Below, piece after piece: positions 35,188 to 46,479 of a stretch of 64,000 bases of DNA. Position numbers and translations under genes: made by a program. Position 1 is the stretch's first letter; every line of letters begins with the position of its first letter. Origin of the DNA: Bagarius yarrelli. Taxonomy: Eukaryota > Chordata > Actinopteri > Siluriformes > Sisoridae. The notes beneath the pieces were generated by a model. It made no database searches, was not told where the DNA came from, and saw only the letters and a list, made by a program, of their open reading frames with translations. The stretch covers positions 10,056,263 through 10,120,262 of the forward strand of contig VCAZ01000008.1 of assembly GCA_005784505.1 (NCBI GenBank). Direction: 5' to 3'.

Positions 35188-36347
35188 CTCTTGAAGGGAC
35201 CCCTTTAAAGGAAGTGCTCCTAATCTCAGCTCGTTACCTGGATAAAAGACACCTTTCCACAGAACAATCAATCAAATTCCAAACTTTCCATCATGTCCAA
35301 GGATGTCAGGAACAAGACTGTAGACCTACACAAGACTGAAATGGGATGCAAGACCATTGCCAAGAACTTTGGTGAAAAGGTGACAATAGTTAGTGTGATT
35401 ACTTGCAAATGGAAGACAGACAAAATAACTGACAGTCTTACGCAGCCTGGTGCTCCGTGCAAGATCTTACCTTTTGGAGTTTTAATGATTATGAGAACAG
35501 TAAGGAATCAGCCCAGAACTACACGAGAGGATCTTGTCAATGATCTCAAGGCAGTTGGGACCATAGTAACTAAAAAAACAATCGGTAACACACCAAGCCC
35601 ATAAACGACTAAAGTCCTGCAGCACCTGCAAGGTTCCCGTGCTCAACAAAGCACGTGCACATACCTGTCTGAAGTTTACCAAAGAACATCTGAATGATTC
35701 AAGAAAGAACTGGGTGAAAGTGTTGTGGTCAGATGAGACAAAATTTGGGCTCTTTGGTGTCAACTCAACTTGCCATGAAGAAGGATGAAAGCTGCCTATG
35801 ACCCTAAGAACACCATCCGCACTGTCAAACATGGAGGTTAAAACATTATGCTTTGGGAGTGTTTTACTGCCAAGGGAACAGGACAACTTCACCACTTTAA
35901 AGAGACGATGGGCAGGGGCCATGTACTGTTCTCGGATGAAAACCTTCTTCCCTCAGCCAAGGCATTGAATATAGGTCGTAAATGGGTATTTCAGCATGAC
36001 AATGACCTAAAAACACAGCCAAGGCAACAAAGAAGTGGGTTAAAAAGAAGCACATTAATGTCCTGGAGCAGTCTCCATATCTCACTCCTATAGAAAATCT
36101 GTGGGGGGAGCTGAAGGTTCAAGTTGCCATGTCATCATGACTTGGACAAAATCCCTCCTGAGATAGTTGCAAACCTCCTGGCCAACTACAAGAAACCTCT
36201 GACCTCTACGGGTGCCAACAAAGGTTTTACCACCAAGTACTAGTCTTATTTCACTCATTAAAATGCAACTCAAATTAATGTATAATAATGCAATTAATGC
36301 AAAGAAACAAAATTAGCAGGGGATCAAATATTTTTTCCCTCACTGTA
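35188..36347 (+). mobile_element. Tc1/mariner element, 5'-truncated
   Basis: Contains a transposase relic and a right terminal inverted repeat ending 'ttttttccctcactgta' (36331-36347, TA at the edge), with 'agcaggggatcaaata' just inside. The left TIR is not found; sequence typical of the region just upstream of the transposase starts near 35188 ('cccctttaaaggaagtgct'). It belongs to the Tc1 DD34E group common in fish and frogs. Confidence 0.88.
35293..36243 (+). pseudogene. Tc1-like transposase relic
   Basis: Transposase that would bind the terminal repeats and cut and paste the element at TA dinucleotides. Seen: an N-terminal helix-turn-helix region is readable from 35293 (starting MSKDVRNKTVDLHKTEMG) to a stop at 35602-35604, with a GAP-type motif in QPGAPCKI. 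The catalytic residues survive as separate pieces: first D in WSDETKF (codon 35732-35734), second D in FQHDND (35998-36000), and E in PIENLW (36093-36095). These lie in three different frames, and the second D to E spacing is 92 bases instead of the 102 expected for DD34E. A further deletion of roughly 50 bases follows near 36130. The reading ends at TAG 36241-36243. The copy is dead. Its first three codons resemble the jarid2 N-terminus by chance only. Confidence 0.88.
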
Positions 36348-37069
36348 CCCTTACAGCACTGTCAGGCTACAGTTGTCCTACTGCACCTTTAATGACTTCC
36401 TGTATGTCCTGTTTAAGTCTTAAATGAATTACATATTTTGATTAAGGCTACTAATTGATCTTGTCTTTAGGTAGCAAGCAGATTACGAACTTAAGCCGTC
36501 TACTGTATCAAATTTTACACTGAAGCCTTTGATTTTGTTATAAAGTGTAAAATCTTATGACTCTGGAATTGTTTTTTTTGCCTAGACAACATTGAACACA
36601 CACTACTCAATACTATTGTGTAATTATTTGTCAGTACAGCTGCTAAGATTTCTGGTTGCCCCCCCGAAACACCACCACCCAGAAACCCCTGATACTTCCT
36701 TTTTTCATTTCACTGCTGGTTGCAAACGACTAACTGAATTTACACAATTCATTTATCCTGCAATGACCTGCTAGTCTGCTTGTTCACATCCCTTTTCGCG
36801 CGAGGAATGATTGCGAGTATGTGAGCTGCATACTCCAACCGCACAATGACTGTCAAGGCGTACAGACACCTCGTGAGAAGTGAGTCAGCTTCAGCGTTTC
36901 GTTGTACTAGATTAACATTGCATCAACCCCAGCCTTGCAGCTGGGCTGCTCTTGTGTAAAAAGTGATTACAGAGACATGAATTTCACTAAAGGAAAGAAG
37001 AAGAAGAAACAGCAGGACACTTAGGCCACAGCCTGGGCGAATATAGCAATGATTGCCACATATACTATA

Positions 37070-37205
37070 TAGCCCTGTGATGGACTGGCGACCTGTTTAG
37101 GGTGTGTCCTTCCTTCCTTTTACCCTTTCAGAGACGGCTGGGATTGACTTCAGGAGATCCTCGTGACCCTGAATTAGGTTATAAGCGGGTATAGAGGGTG
37201 AATGA
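37070..37205. repeat. Teleost LINE-like 3' fragment
   Basis: 'ctgtgatggactggcgacc', 'gtttagggtgtgtccttcc' and 'ttataagcgggtatagagg' are in the order seen in a very common fish interspersed repeat ending in short tandem ATGA/ATAA words. The family is not named with certainty. Confidence 0.6.
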
Positions 37206-38420
37206 ATAAATATACACGTATATATAAATATACTGACCGGAAAAGAAAGTAAAAACAATGCAATAATCAATGGATGCATTGGACAAAGACAAAATTAAAT
37301 ATTTAGTATTTAGATTCATTCACCATATTTATAGGTATATATGCCAAGTATTTATATAGGTTGCTGTTGGTGTCCACCTGAGTTGACGCTTATTTAGTAA
37401 CATATGACTTGCTTTGAAAGCTAAAAATCCGGTTTGGTGCAGATTCTAATGCACATATCCGACTCATATCCGATCTTAAATTTAAAATGTGTAAAGTGTT
37501 TGTGCGCGTTTACACTGCATGTATCCCAAGTGACCCAATTCCAATTTCTTTCTCTAATGTAGCACAGATTTGGAACGAATTTGGCCCATGATCACAGGAG
37601 AGCAGGAGCAGGAGAAAAGCTTCATGGATTCCATTATTTTGAATTGTTTTCAGGTCTCATTCATATATGGATATAAATTGAATATGAATTAAATGCGTGT
37701 GTTAACTTTTACCATGTAAGCAGACAAATCAGATTTTAGCCTGTCAATGTACATCATACCATGATGATGCATGACATTAACTTAGTAGGACACCAAAAGC
37801 AATCTATATATATATATATACTTATTGAATATTAATTTTGTCTTTGTCCGATGCGTCCACTGATTATCACACTGATTTAACTTCCTTTTCTGTTCAGTAT
37901 GTTTACCTTGGGTTGTTTTACCGTGCATAGTGTAAATGCAGATATCGGATTTGCCATCAAATCTTACAGTGTAAATGTGACCATTGACACAGGATAGGAT
38001 ACAGACAGTCTGTGTTTTTTGTTTTTTTTCTTGCCGTACTTTTCTTTCTCGTGTTCAGGGCTGTGTAGAGGCTTGCAGCAGATCTCTGATCCATGAAATG
38101 AGCTGTAAGAGAGCAGGAGACAGGAAGCGAAGGGCGGCTTGATTAATGGATTAAACTCTGAGAAGTGGAGGTAGGAAAAGAGAGGAAATTGTGTAACTGA
38201 GACACTGACTATTAAGCAATAAGCCGGTGTCTGATTAATGCACTAACACTGTTGCACCACCGCTTTTTGTTAAGTTTGGGGATTTAAACATGGCTGAAAT
38301 TAAAATGCAACATAGAATCTGACTCTTAGACTGTTTCCGAAATCGGTTATTATGCAAATTATAGGCGGAGCAGGTGAGCTAGAAACTCGAGACTAGTAAT
38401 ATACAATTTACATTTATTTT
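37206..38420. other. Unique-looking stretch, nothing recognised
   Basis: AT-rich DNA with a short (TA)n at about 37806-37821. No gene or known repeat was recognised. A short balanced island at 38045-38240 could be regulatory. Confidence 0.5.
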
Positions 38421-38424
38421 CAGC

Positions 38425-38608
38425 GTTTACATTAAGGCCATTTTAGCAGACACCCTTATCCAGAGCCATCTATTTTATACAACTAAGCAACTGGAGGTTA
38501 ATGGTCTTGCTAAGGGGCCCAACAGTGGTAACTTAGCGGGGCTGGGAATCGAACTCCGATTTTTCAGTTAGCAGTCCAACACATTAACCAGTGCGCTACC
38601 ACCACTGA
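38425..38608 (-). repeat. SINE family A copy
   Basis: Reversed tail 'ttagcagacacccttatcc', body 'aatggtcttgctaaggggc', B box 'gggaatcgaactccg' and A-box side 'cattaaccagtgcgctacc'. A second reversed copy follows after about 10 bases. Confidence 0.87.
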
Positions 38609-38617
38609 AGCTCTTAT

Positions 38618-38757
38618 CTTAGTGACTTACATTTATCTAATTTTTAATCTAACTAAGCAGTTGAGTGTCAAGGGCCTTGTTCTGGGGCCCAGGAGTGGCA
38701 GCTTGGTGGTGCTGGGAATTAAAACCCTTGATCTTCCGATCAATGGTCCAACACCCA
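38618..38757 (-). repeat. SINE family A copy, tandem neighbour
   Basis: 'tagtgacttacatttatct' tail, 'caagggccttgttctgggg' body, and 'gggaattaaaacccttg' B box, truncated at 'gtccaacaccc'. Confidence 0.85.
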
Positions 38758-39571
38758 AATTGCAGATATACAACGTCCCAAAATTCACTGTGGGATTTTC
38801 TCACACAAATCACTGCCTGGTGCTGCTACTTGCTTAACAAGAAAAAAGCTGCTCACAACTGCTGGTCTGGGATCAGTCTTTTCCACAGTAATTAAAAACG
38901 TGGCTGTCTCTAGATCAGAAGCATGCACTGTGCACCAGGGCTGGGCGATTATGATAATAATACAGTCACGATTATTTTTTTCCATATTGATTGATGAAGA
39001 TATATTTATTTTGCTGAATAAATTTAACGCTTTAAAAGTATCACAACAATCACTGAAGCCACAAAAATAAAGGTTTAATTGATTACGTTTTAAAATATAG
39101 TTTATTAACAAAAACAGATTAAACATTCAAAAATGAAGACAATTTAATACTAAATAAACACGATACAATATTACTATCTGCGCTAAAAGCTGTCCGTTTG
39201 TTGTAATGAAACGGTGCTTTTATTTTGAAAACAGCAAACGCGCCATCTTTGGAAAGACCTGAAAAAAAATATCACAATACAATATTTTAACTTGTTTACA
39301 ATGATAACAGTTTTTTTTAAATTAAATGTTAATTCTAACTTAGTGTCTTATCCCGCAGTACCTGAACAAACTTGTTTATTGCTTTAGGAATTAATTAATC
39401 AAAAGGTGCAGATTTTGTAGATTTTGTACCTTTTCTCTTGAAATTTCCTATATGTTCTGATCTTATTTCTGATTGGTCAGCAGCTACCATGTCCCACTAA
39501 TAATTTCATTATTGTTGTTCGACATGATTCGATGTGATATTTTACCGTATGTCCTTTGTTTGACATGAGTT

Positions 39572-39762
39572 GGGGAAGTGGTGGCTTAGTGGTTAAGGTG
39601 TTAGACTGATACCAGAAACACTGGGGTTCGATTCCCAGCCCCACCAAGCCACCACTTTGGGCCCCTGAGCAAGGCCCTTAACCCCAACTGTTCAGTTTTA
39701 GAAAAGAGATAAATGCATAAAGTTGCTTTGGATAAGGACGTCTGCCAAATGCTGTAAACACA
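39572..39762 (+). repeat. SINE family A copy, full length
   Basis: 'gtggtggcttagtggttaa' A box, 'ggggttcgattcccagc' B box, 'tgggcccctgagcaaggcc' body, 'gctttggataaggacgtct' tail, and 'ccaaatgctgtaaaca' end. One of the best preserved copies. Confidence 0.9.
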
Positions 39763-40189
39763 AGCAGGACGAGTCGGGACACCGAAATAAAAAGTAGAAG
39801 AAGAAGTAAAAGCAAAAAAAAAAAAAATATGATTCCTTGCCAGGAAAAGCATTCATGGCTTTATTTCCCATCCAACACCGCAATCAGATTATAAACCCAC
39901 AATGTGAGTTTATGTGTAATTGATTACACAGTTAGAAAATATCTGCTTGGCTTCAAACCCTCCTCTAAAACTGAGCATGCGGCTCCATAATCACTTAGTA
40001 AATCTGTCCCGCCGGTTCTCCAGCGCTGTAAATTTGTATCCACTGGGTCCTTTAATCGGACGAAGAGAAAACAGAGGATCAAGCTTATGTCATCAGGTCT
40101 GAAAAAAAAACCCAACAACAACAATTTCCAAGATGTCAGCTTCCTGTTTTGTCAGGTTGTGGGGATCCACAACAGGTTGTGGGAAGCTC

Positions 40190-40231
40190 ACGCTTCCTCC
40201 GAGACGCTTCCTCCGAGACGCTTCCTCCGAG
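40190..40231. repeat. 14-bp tandem triplication
   Basis: Three perfect copies of acgcttcctccgag. Confidence 0.93.
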
Positions 40232-40320
40232 ATAACTCTTTACCCCGGAGAGAGGAAGGGGAAAGCATTCTCTAAAGCGTTTTTTACACTGCACTCTGTC
40301 TTTCACTCTGTGGCTCTTAT

Positions 40321-40330
40321 TTTACACACA

Positions 40331-40363
<33 letters not shown>
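40321..40363. repeat. (AC)n microsatellite
   Basis: An AC run with one AAAC interruption. Confidence 0.9.
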
Positions 40364-40365
<2 letters not shown>

Positions 40366-40409
40366 TATTGTCATTTTCAAGTATCTGCCTGTCCGTCAGC
40401 TATTTAGTG

Positions 40410-41045
40410 AAAATAGTAGCTAAGGGGTTAATGTGTTGGACTGCTTATAGGACAGTCATGGGTTTTACATTCACATTTACAGCATTCGGCAGACGTCCTT
40501 ATTCACAGTGACTTACATTTATCTCTTTTTTTATATAACTGAGCAACTGAGGGCCTTGCTTAGGGGCCCGAGGTGGTAGCTTGATGGTGCTGGGAATCGA
40601 ACGCCTGTCTTCAAATTAGTAGCCCAACACCTTAACCACTTTACTACCACTTCCTCATTACATTTATCTTTTTTTTTTATACAACTAAGCAATTGAGGGT
40701 TAAGGACCATGCTCAGAGGCCCGAGGTGTTAAGTTGGTGGTGCTAAGAATTGAACCCCGGTATTGAAAATAGTAGCCTGACCACTGTGCTACCACTTCCT
40801 TCTTAGATTTAACTCTTTTTTTTAAACATCTGAGCAATTTAGGGTTAAAGGCTTTGCTCACGGGCCCGAGATAGTAGCTTGGTGGTGCTGGGAATTAAAC
40901 CTGTTCTTCCAATTAACAGTCTAACACGTTAACCACTGCTCAACACCACCAAGCTGCCACTGCTGGGCCCCTGAGCAAGGCCCTTAACATTTTAAGTGCT
41001 CAATTTGATAGGAACGTCTTCCAAATGCAAAAGTATTTACTAAAT
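40410..41045 (+). repeat. SINE family A interrupted by a reversed SINE array
   Basis: The plus-strand head is at 40410-40468 ('aatgtgttggactgc' then 'gtcatgggtttt'). The plus-strand remainder resumes at about 40944 ('caacaccaccaagctgcca', 'ctgggcccctgagcaaggc', tail 'cgtcttccaaatgc'). The two halves join at the B box, consistent with one copy split by an insertion. Confidence 0.78.
40469..40943 (-). repeat. Tandem array of three reversed SINE units
   Basis: Three reversed family-A units share the start 'ttacatttatct' or a variant at 40513, 40658 and 40803, so the period is exactly 145. Each has a T-run, 'gagcaatt' or a variant, 'ggtggtgctgggaat' or a variant, and a reversed A box ending 'accacttcc' (degenerate in the third). 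Only the first carries the extra 3' tail 'cagcattcggcagacgtcc'. Confidence 0.85.
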
Positions 41046-41392
41046 TCACAGCCATGTTGAAGTCGACCTCGCTGTTAGTGTTGTGGCGTAAAACCCGCTT
41101 CGCTTTGTTAATCGCCACAGTGGAAAAGAAAAAAAGGCAGATGACGTTTTTGAAAGCAGTAAATCAGACGGAAAACTTCAGAAGAAAAAAATCGCAAAAG
41201 CGTTTCTTAAAAAAAAAACCCCATATGTATTGCTGAAAACACAGCATGAATAATGTTTTATTGTGAAAGACTGGAAAGTTTCTGCTATGAGTAAAATTAT
41301 CATCAACTCTCACTATATATTGTTATGACGTGGTATCGATTGTAATAATACATATTTCACTTTAAAACTGATTTACATTTATGTTAATGTTT

Positions 41393-44300
41393 AACCCTCA
41401 CAGTAATATAATTAACCCTTTATAGTTCTCAATAAAACCCCACACTACTGAATTAACCCTTTATGGTTCTCAATAAAACCACACTACTGAATTAACCTCT
41501 TTAATAGTTCTCATAGAACCACACCTACTGAATTAACCCTTATGGTTCTCAATAGAACTCCACACTACTGAACATTAACCCTTTATATAGTTCTCAATAG
41601 AACCCCACACTACTGAATTAACCCTTTATAGTTCTTAATAAAACTCCACACTACTGAATTAACTCTTTATAGTTTTAAATAGAACTCCACACTACTGAAT
41701 TAACCCTTTATAGTTCTCAATAAAAATCACACTACTGAATTAACTTTTATAGTTCTCAATAGAACCCCACACTACTGAATTTAACTCTTTATATAGTTTC
41801 TCAATAAAATCCACACTACTGAATTAACTCTTTATATTTCTCAATAGAACCCCACACTACTGAATTAACCCTTTATGGGTTCTCAATAAAAATCCACACT
41901 ACTGAATTAACCCTTTATAGTTCTCAATAGAACCCCACACTACTGAATTAACCCTTATAGTTCTCAATAAAAATCCACACTACTGAATTAACCCTTTATA
42001 GTTCTCAATAAAAATCCACCACTACTGAATTAACCCTTTATAGTTCTCAATAAAACCACACACTACTGAATTAACTCTTTATAGTTCTCAATAGAACCAC
42101 ACACTACTGAATTAACCCTTTATAGTTCTCAATAGAACCACCACACTACTGAATTAACCCTTTATGGTTCTCAATAAAAATCCACACTACTGAATCAATA
42201 ACCCACACTTAAAAGTTCTCAATAGAACTCCACACTACTGAATTAACCCTTTATGGTTCTCAATAGAACCCCACACTACTGAATTAACCCTTTATGGTTC
42301 TCAATAAAAATCCACACTACTGAATTAACTCTTTATAAAGTTCTCAATAGAACCCCACACTGAAGTACTGAATTAACTCTTTATAGTTCTCAATAGAACC
42401 ACACACTACTGAATTAACCCTTTATAGTTCTCAATAGAACCACACACTACTGAATTAACCCTTTATAGTTCTCAATAGAACCACACACTACGGAATTAAC
42501 CCTTTATGGTTCTCAATAAAAATCCACACTACTGAATTAACCCTTTTAAAGTTCTCATAGAAACTCCACACTACTGAATTAACCCTTTATGGTTCTCAAT
42601 AAAAATCCACACTACTGAATTAACCCTTTATAGTTCTCAATAGAACCACACACTACTGAATTAACCCTCAATTATGAATTATTTTCTCAATAGAACCCCA
42701 CACTACTGAATTAACCCTTTAGGTTCTCAATAAAAATCCACACTACTGAATTAAACTCCTTTATAGTTTCTCAATAGAACCCCACACTACTGAATTAACC
42801 TCTTTATAGTTCTCAATAGAACCACACACTACTGAATTAACCCTTATAGTTCTCAATAGAAAACCCACCACTACTGAATTAACCTTTATAGTTCTCAATT
42901 AGAACCAACTAGAATTAACCATAGTTCATAGAACCACACACTACGGAATTAACCCTTTATGGTTCTCAATAAAAATCCACACTACTGAATTAACCCTTTA
43001 AAGTTCTCAATAGAACTCCACACTACTGAATTAACCCTTTATGGTTCTCAATAAAAATCACACTACTGAATCCACACACTACTGAATTAACCCTACTTAT
43101 AGTTCTCAAATAGAACCACACACTACTGAATTAACCCTTTATAGTTCTCAATAGAACCACACCACTACGGAATTAACCCTTTATGGTTCTCAATAAAAAT
43201 CCACAATCTCCACTACTGAATTAACCTTTAAAGTTCCCTTAATAAATTAGTTCTCAACACTAGAACTAACCACACTACTGAATTAACCCTTTATGGTTCT
43301 CAATAAAATCCACACTACTGAATTAACTCTTTATAGTTCTCAATAGAACCCCACACTACTGAATTAACCCTTTATGGTTCTCAATAGAAACCCCACACTA
43401 CTGAATTAACCCTTTATAGTTCTCAATAGAACCCCACACTACTGAATTAACTCTTTGAATATAGTTCTAAATAGAACTCCACAACTACTGAATTAACCCT
43501 TTATGTTCTCAATAAAAATCCCACACTACTGAATTAAACCCTTTTATAGTTTCTCAATAGAACCCCACACTACGGAATTAACCCTTTATGGTTCTCAATA
43601 AAAATCCACACTACTGAATTAACCCTTTAAAGTATCTTTAGAACAATAGAAAACCCCTTTTTTAAATAACACTACTTTAGTTTCAAAACCAAGAATTACG
43701 AATACCTTTTGATATTCTTGAAAGGAACCACACACTACGAATTACTACTTTTTCTTTAGGTTCTCAAATAAAACCACACTCAATTAACACTATTAATTTA
43801 ATGATTTCAACCCTTAAAGTTCTCAATAGAACCCCACACTACTGAATTAAACTCTTTATAGTTCTCAAATAGAACCCCACACTACTTTACCTAGGAATTA
43901 ACCCTTTATAGTTCTCAATCAATAGAACCCCACACACTACTGGAATTAACTCTTTGTAGTTCTAAATAGAACTCCACACTACTGAATTAAAGTTATCCCT
44001 TTATAGTTCTCAATAGAAACCACACACACATAGTCACCAACACTACTGAATTAACCCTTTATAGTTCTCAATAAAAAACCACACTACTGAATTAACCCTT
44101 TATAGTTCTCAATAGAACCCCACACTACTGAATTAACCCTTTAACTCTTATAATAGTTTTTAAATAGAACTCCACACTACTGAATTAACCCTTATAGTTC
44201 TCAATGGAACCACACATACTGAATTAACCCTTTATAGTTCTCAATGGAACCACACACTACTGAATTAACTCTTTATAGTTTTAAATAGAACTACACACAA

Positions 44301-44712
44301 CTGAATTAACCCTTTATAGTTCTTAATAAAAAAATCCACACTACTGAATTAACCCTTTAAAGTTCTCAATAGAACCCCACACTACTGAATTAACCCTTTA
44401 TAGTTCTCAATAGAACCCCACACTACTGAATTAACCCTTTATGGTTCTCAATGGAACCACACACTACTGAATTAACCCTTTATAGTTTTCAATAGAAACC
44501 AACACTACTGAATTAAACAATGGAACCTTGAATTATAGTTCTCAATGGAACCACACACACACACCCGGGAGAGTACTGACTGAATTAACCCTTTATAGTT
44601 CTCAATGGAACCACACACTACTGAATTAACCCTTTATAGTTCTCAATGGAACCACACACTACTGAATTAACCCTGTATAGTTCTCAATGGAACCACACAC
44701 TACTGAATTAAC
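41393..44712. repeat. 41-bp minisatellite, about 80 copies
   Basis: The unit reads 'actactgaattaaccctt' then 'tatagttctcaatagaa' then 'ccccac'. Most units contain GTTCT-CAAT-AGAAC, a 5-6 bp inverted repeat with a 4-base loop; the 'ggttctcaatagaacc' version has a 6-bp stem. Units vary at 'tatag/tatgg' and 'agaacc/aaaatcc'. Around 43620-43800 the array is disordered. No coding potential. Confidence 0.93.
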
Positions 44713-44769
44713 TTATAACATGTCGAAAAAACTAAGAGCGCCTTTGGCTTTGTATTTGTTGTATTTTTA

Positions 44770-44880
44770 GCTGTTTTTTACATACCGCATTGCAATATAT
44801 CATGATATATTCTATCGTGACCAATGTATCGTGATATATATTGGATCGTCAGGCCCTTACCAATACACAGCCCGTCAACC
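44770..44880. repeat. Possible DNA-transposon edge
   Basis: 'atcatgatatattctatcg' and 'gtatcgtgatatatattgg' palindromic words, then 'cccttaccaatacacagcc'. These resemble ends of short fish DNA elements; related words occur at 38.94 and 46.87 kb. Low certainty. Confidence 0.35.
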
Positions 44881-44989
44881 ACATGTTCCAACCAAATCTG
44901 AATCTCCTTTTGAGGTCATCAAACCATTCTCTAAAGTGCTTCTTTCCAGAAACGAAAGTTGATATTTGAGAATTTTCTCACATCAAGTT

Positions 44990-45310
44990 CAAGTTTAAGT
45001 ATCAAGAAGCTTTTTATTGACATTTCAACCATATATAGCAGATGCAGTACACAGTGAAATAAAACAACAACAATCTCCAGGACCCTATAGTGCTACACAA
45101 AACAACACAAAATTACACAAGACAACAAAGAGCTACCTAATCGAAGAACAACACAAAGTGCATGTGTGCAAACTTCTGCAAACAGGGCAAGACAAACAGT
45201 GCAAATAACATTACTAACATTACTCCAGACATTGCAATAGACAATACAAAAACCGCAGTAATGTGCAAATAGAGAAGGAAATGTGTGCAAAGGGATATTG
45301 TGCAAACCAG
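44990..45310. repeat. Teleost interspersed repeat 'ttttattgacatttcaacc'
   Basis: 'ttttattgacatttcaacc', 'gcagtacacagtgaaataa', 'caggaccctatagtgctac', 'aaaacaacacaaaattaca' and 'gtgcaaatagagaagg' form a diverged copy of a repeat common in fish. The 63-residue plus frame over it is spurious. Confidence 0.55.
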
Positions 45311-45331
45311 CATTAAAGTGACTGTGCTTAA

Positions 45332-45440
45332 TTAGATTAGATTAGATTAGATTAGATTAGATCAGATCAGATTCAACTTTATTGTCATTGTGCAAGGTAC
45401 AGAGCCAATGTACAGAGCCAATGAAATGAAATGTCTTTCC
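45332..45440. repeat. (ATTAG)n plus LINE-like tail
   Basis: About six ATTAG pentamers, then 'caactttattgtcattgtg' with 'acagagccaatg' duplicated. Homologous to 32.9 kb. Confidence 0.75.
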
Positions 45441-46164
45441 ATGTTTACATGGTGCTATAAACATTAATTTATATTTAGTATTTAATAAGTGTGTGTGTCC
45501 GGATAAGTTTGAGGTAGTGTGTGTGTGTGTGTGGGTGTCAGTTGGGGTTATTCGGTTCTGGGTGTTGAGGAATCTGCTATTAATCACTAAAGTGTCCAAA
45601 ACTAAAATTTGGAAATTCTGAAATTCTTGGGTTTTTTTTAGACGCGGTTCGTTTTCCTTTGGTCGATAAAAGGATGTAAAAGTGAGGGAGAGATTTTCCT
45701 GGTTTAAACAGATAAATATCAGGGAGCTTGCGTGTCTGTCCTGTGGTGCGATTCTTGGCAAAGCTTGCTTTAATGGTCGCCATGGAAATCTACGATTTTC
45801 CAAACATGATCGAGGGAAAATCTGATAATTGAAGTGGAGTTTAGAAATAATCTTTTGTATTTATTTGCCATTATAATCTTGTTGATGAGGAGCTCTGCAT
45901 CAGTCCTGCTGAACCTACCCGAATAGAATAAACACCATATTATCAGCAGGAGGAGGAGGAGGAGGAGGAAGGAGCAAGTCTTCATGATGAGTAAATGTAC
46001 AAGTGAAATGCAGAGGATGTAAAGTAGGTTTAACACATGCCACCGTTTTTAAATAGGGGGTTGTGTGTTTGTGTGTTGTAAGCAACACTTATGCACTTTT
46101 TTGTCTCTCTATGTGTTTTCTGCCACTTCCTCTAAAGCATATTCACACTTGTCACCTTTTTTCG

Positions 46165-46450
46165 GTCTTTAAGAGTCACAGAGAGAGGGAGTAAGAGAGA
46201 GAGAGATACAGAGAGAGAGAGGAACAGAGAGAGCGACTGTTGGGGAGATAGATAGAGAGAGAGTGGGAGAAAGACAGTGGACTGAGAGAGAGAGAGAGAG
46301 AGAGAGAGTGTGTGTGTGATAGATAGAGAGAGAAAGAGAGAGAGGGAGGGTGTGAGAGAGAGACACTAGCTATATAGAGAGAGAGCTAACACAGAGAGAG
46401 CTAACACAGATAGAGAGAGAGAGAGACACTAGCTATATGGAGAGAGAGCT
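46165..46450. repeat. Polypurine (GA)n tract with GATA words
   Basis: About 285 bases, mostly GA repeats, with 'gatagatagagagaga', a 'gtgtgtgtg' patch, and 'ctaacacagagagag' and 'gacactagctatat' each duplicated. Confidence 0.9.
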
Positions 46451-46479
46451 AGATACAAGCTTTAATATATCTAACAGAA

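Noticed and set aside
35293..35330. Second jarid2-like start because the frame opens MSKDVRNKT
   Set aside because: Downstream sequence is clearly a Tc1 transposase N-terminus; the shared MSKD is chance.
41393..44712. Interstitial telomere repeat because of 'ttaaccct'
   Set aside because: The word occurs once per 41-bp unit and is not tandem TTAGGG; the similarity is incidental.
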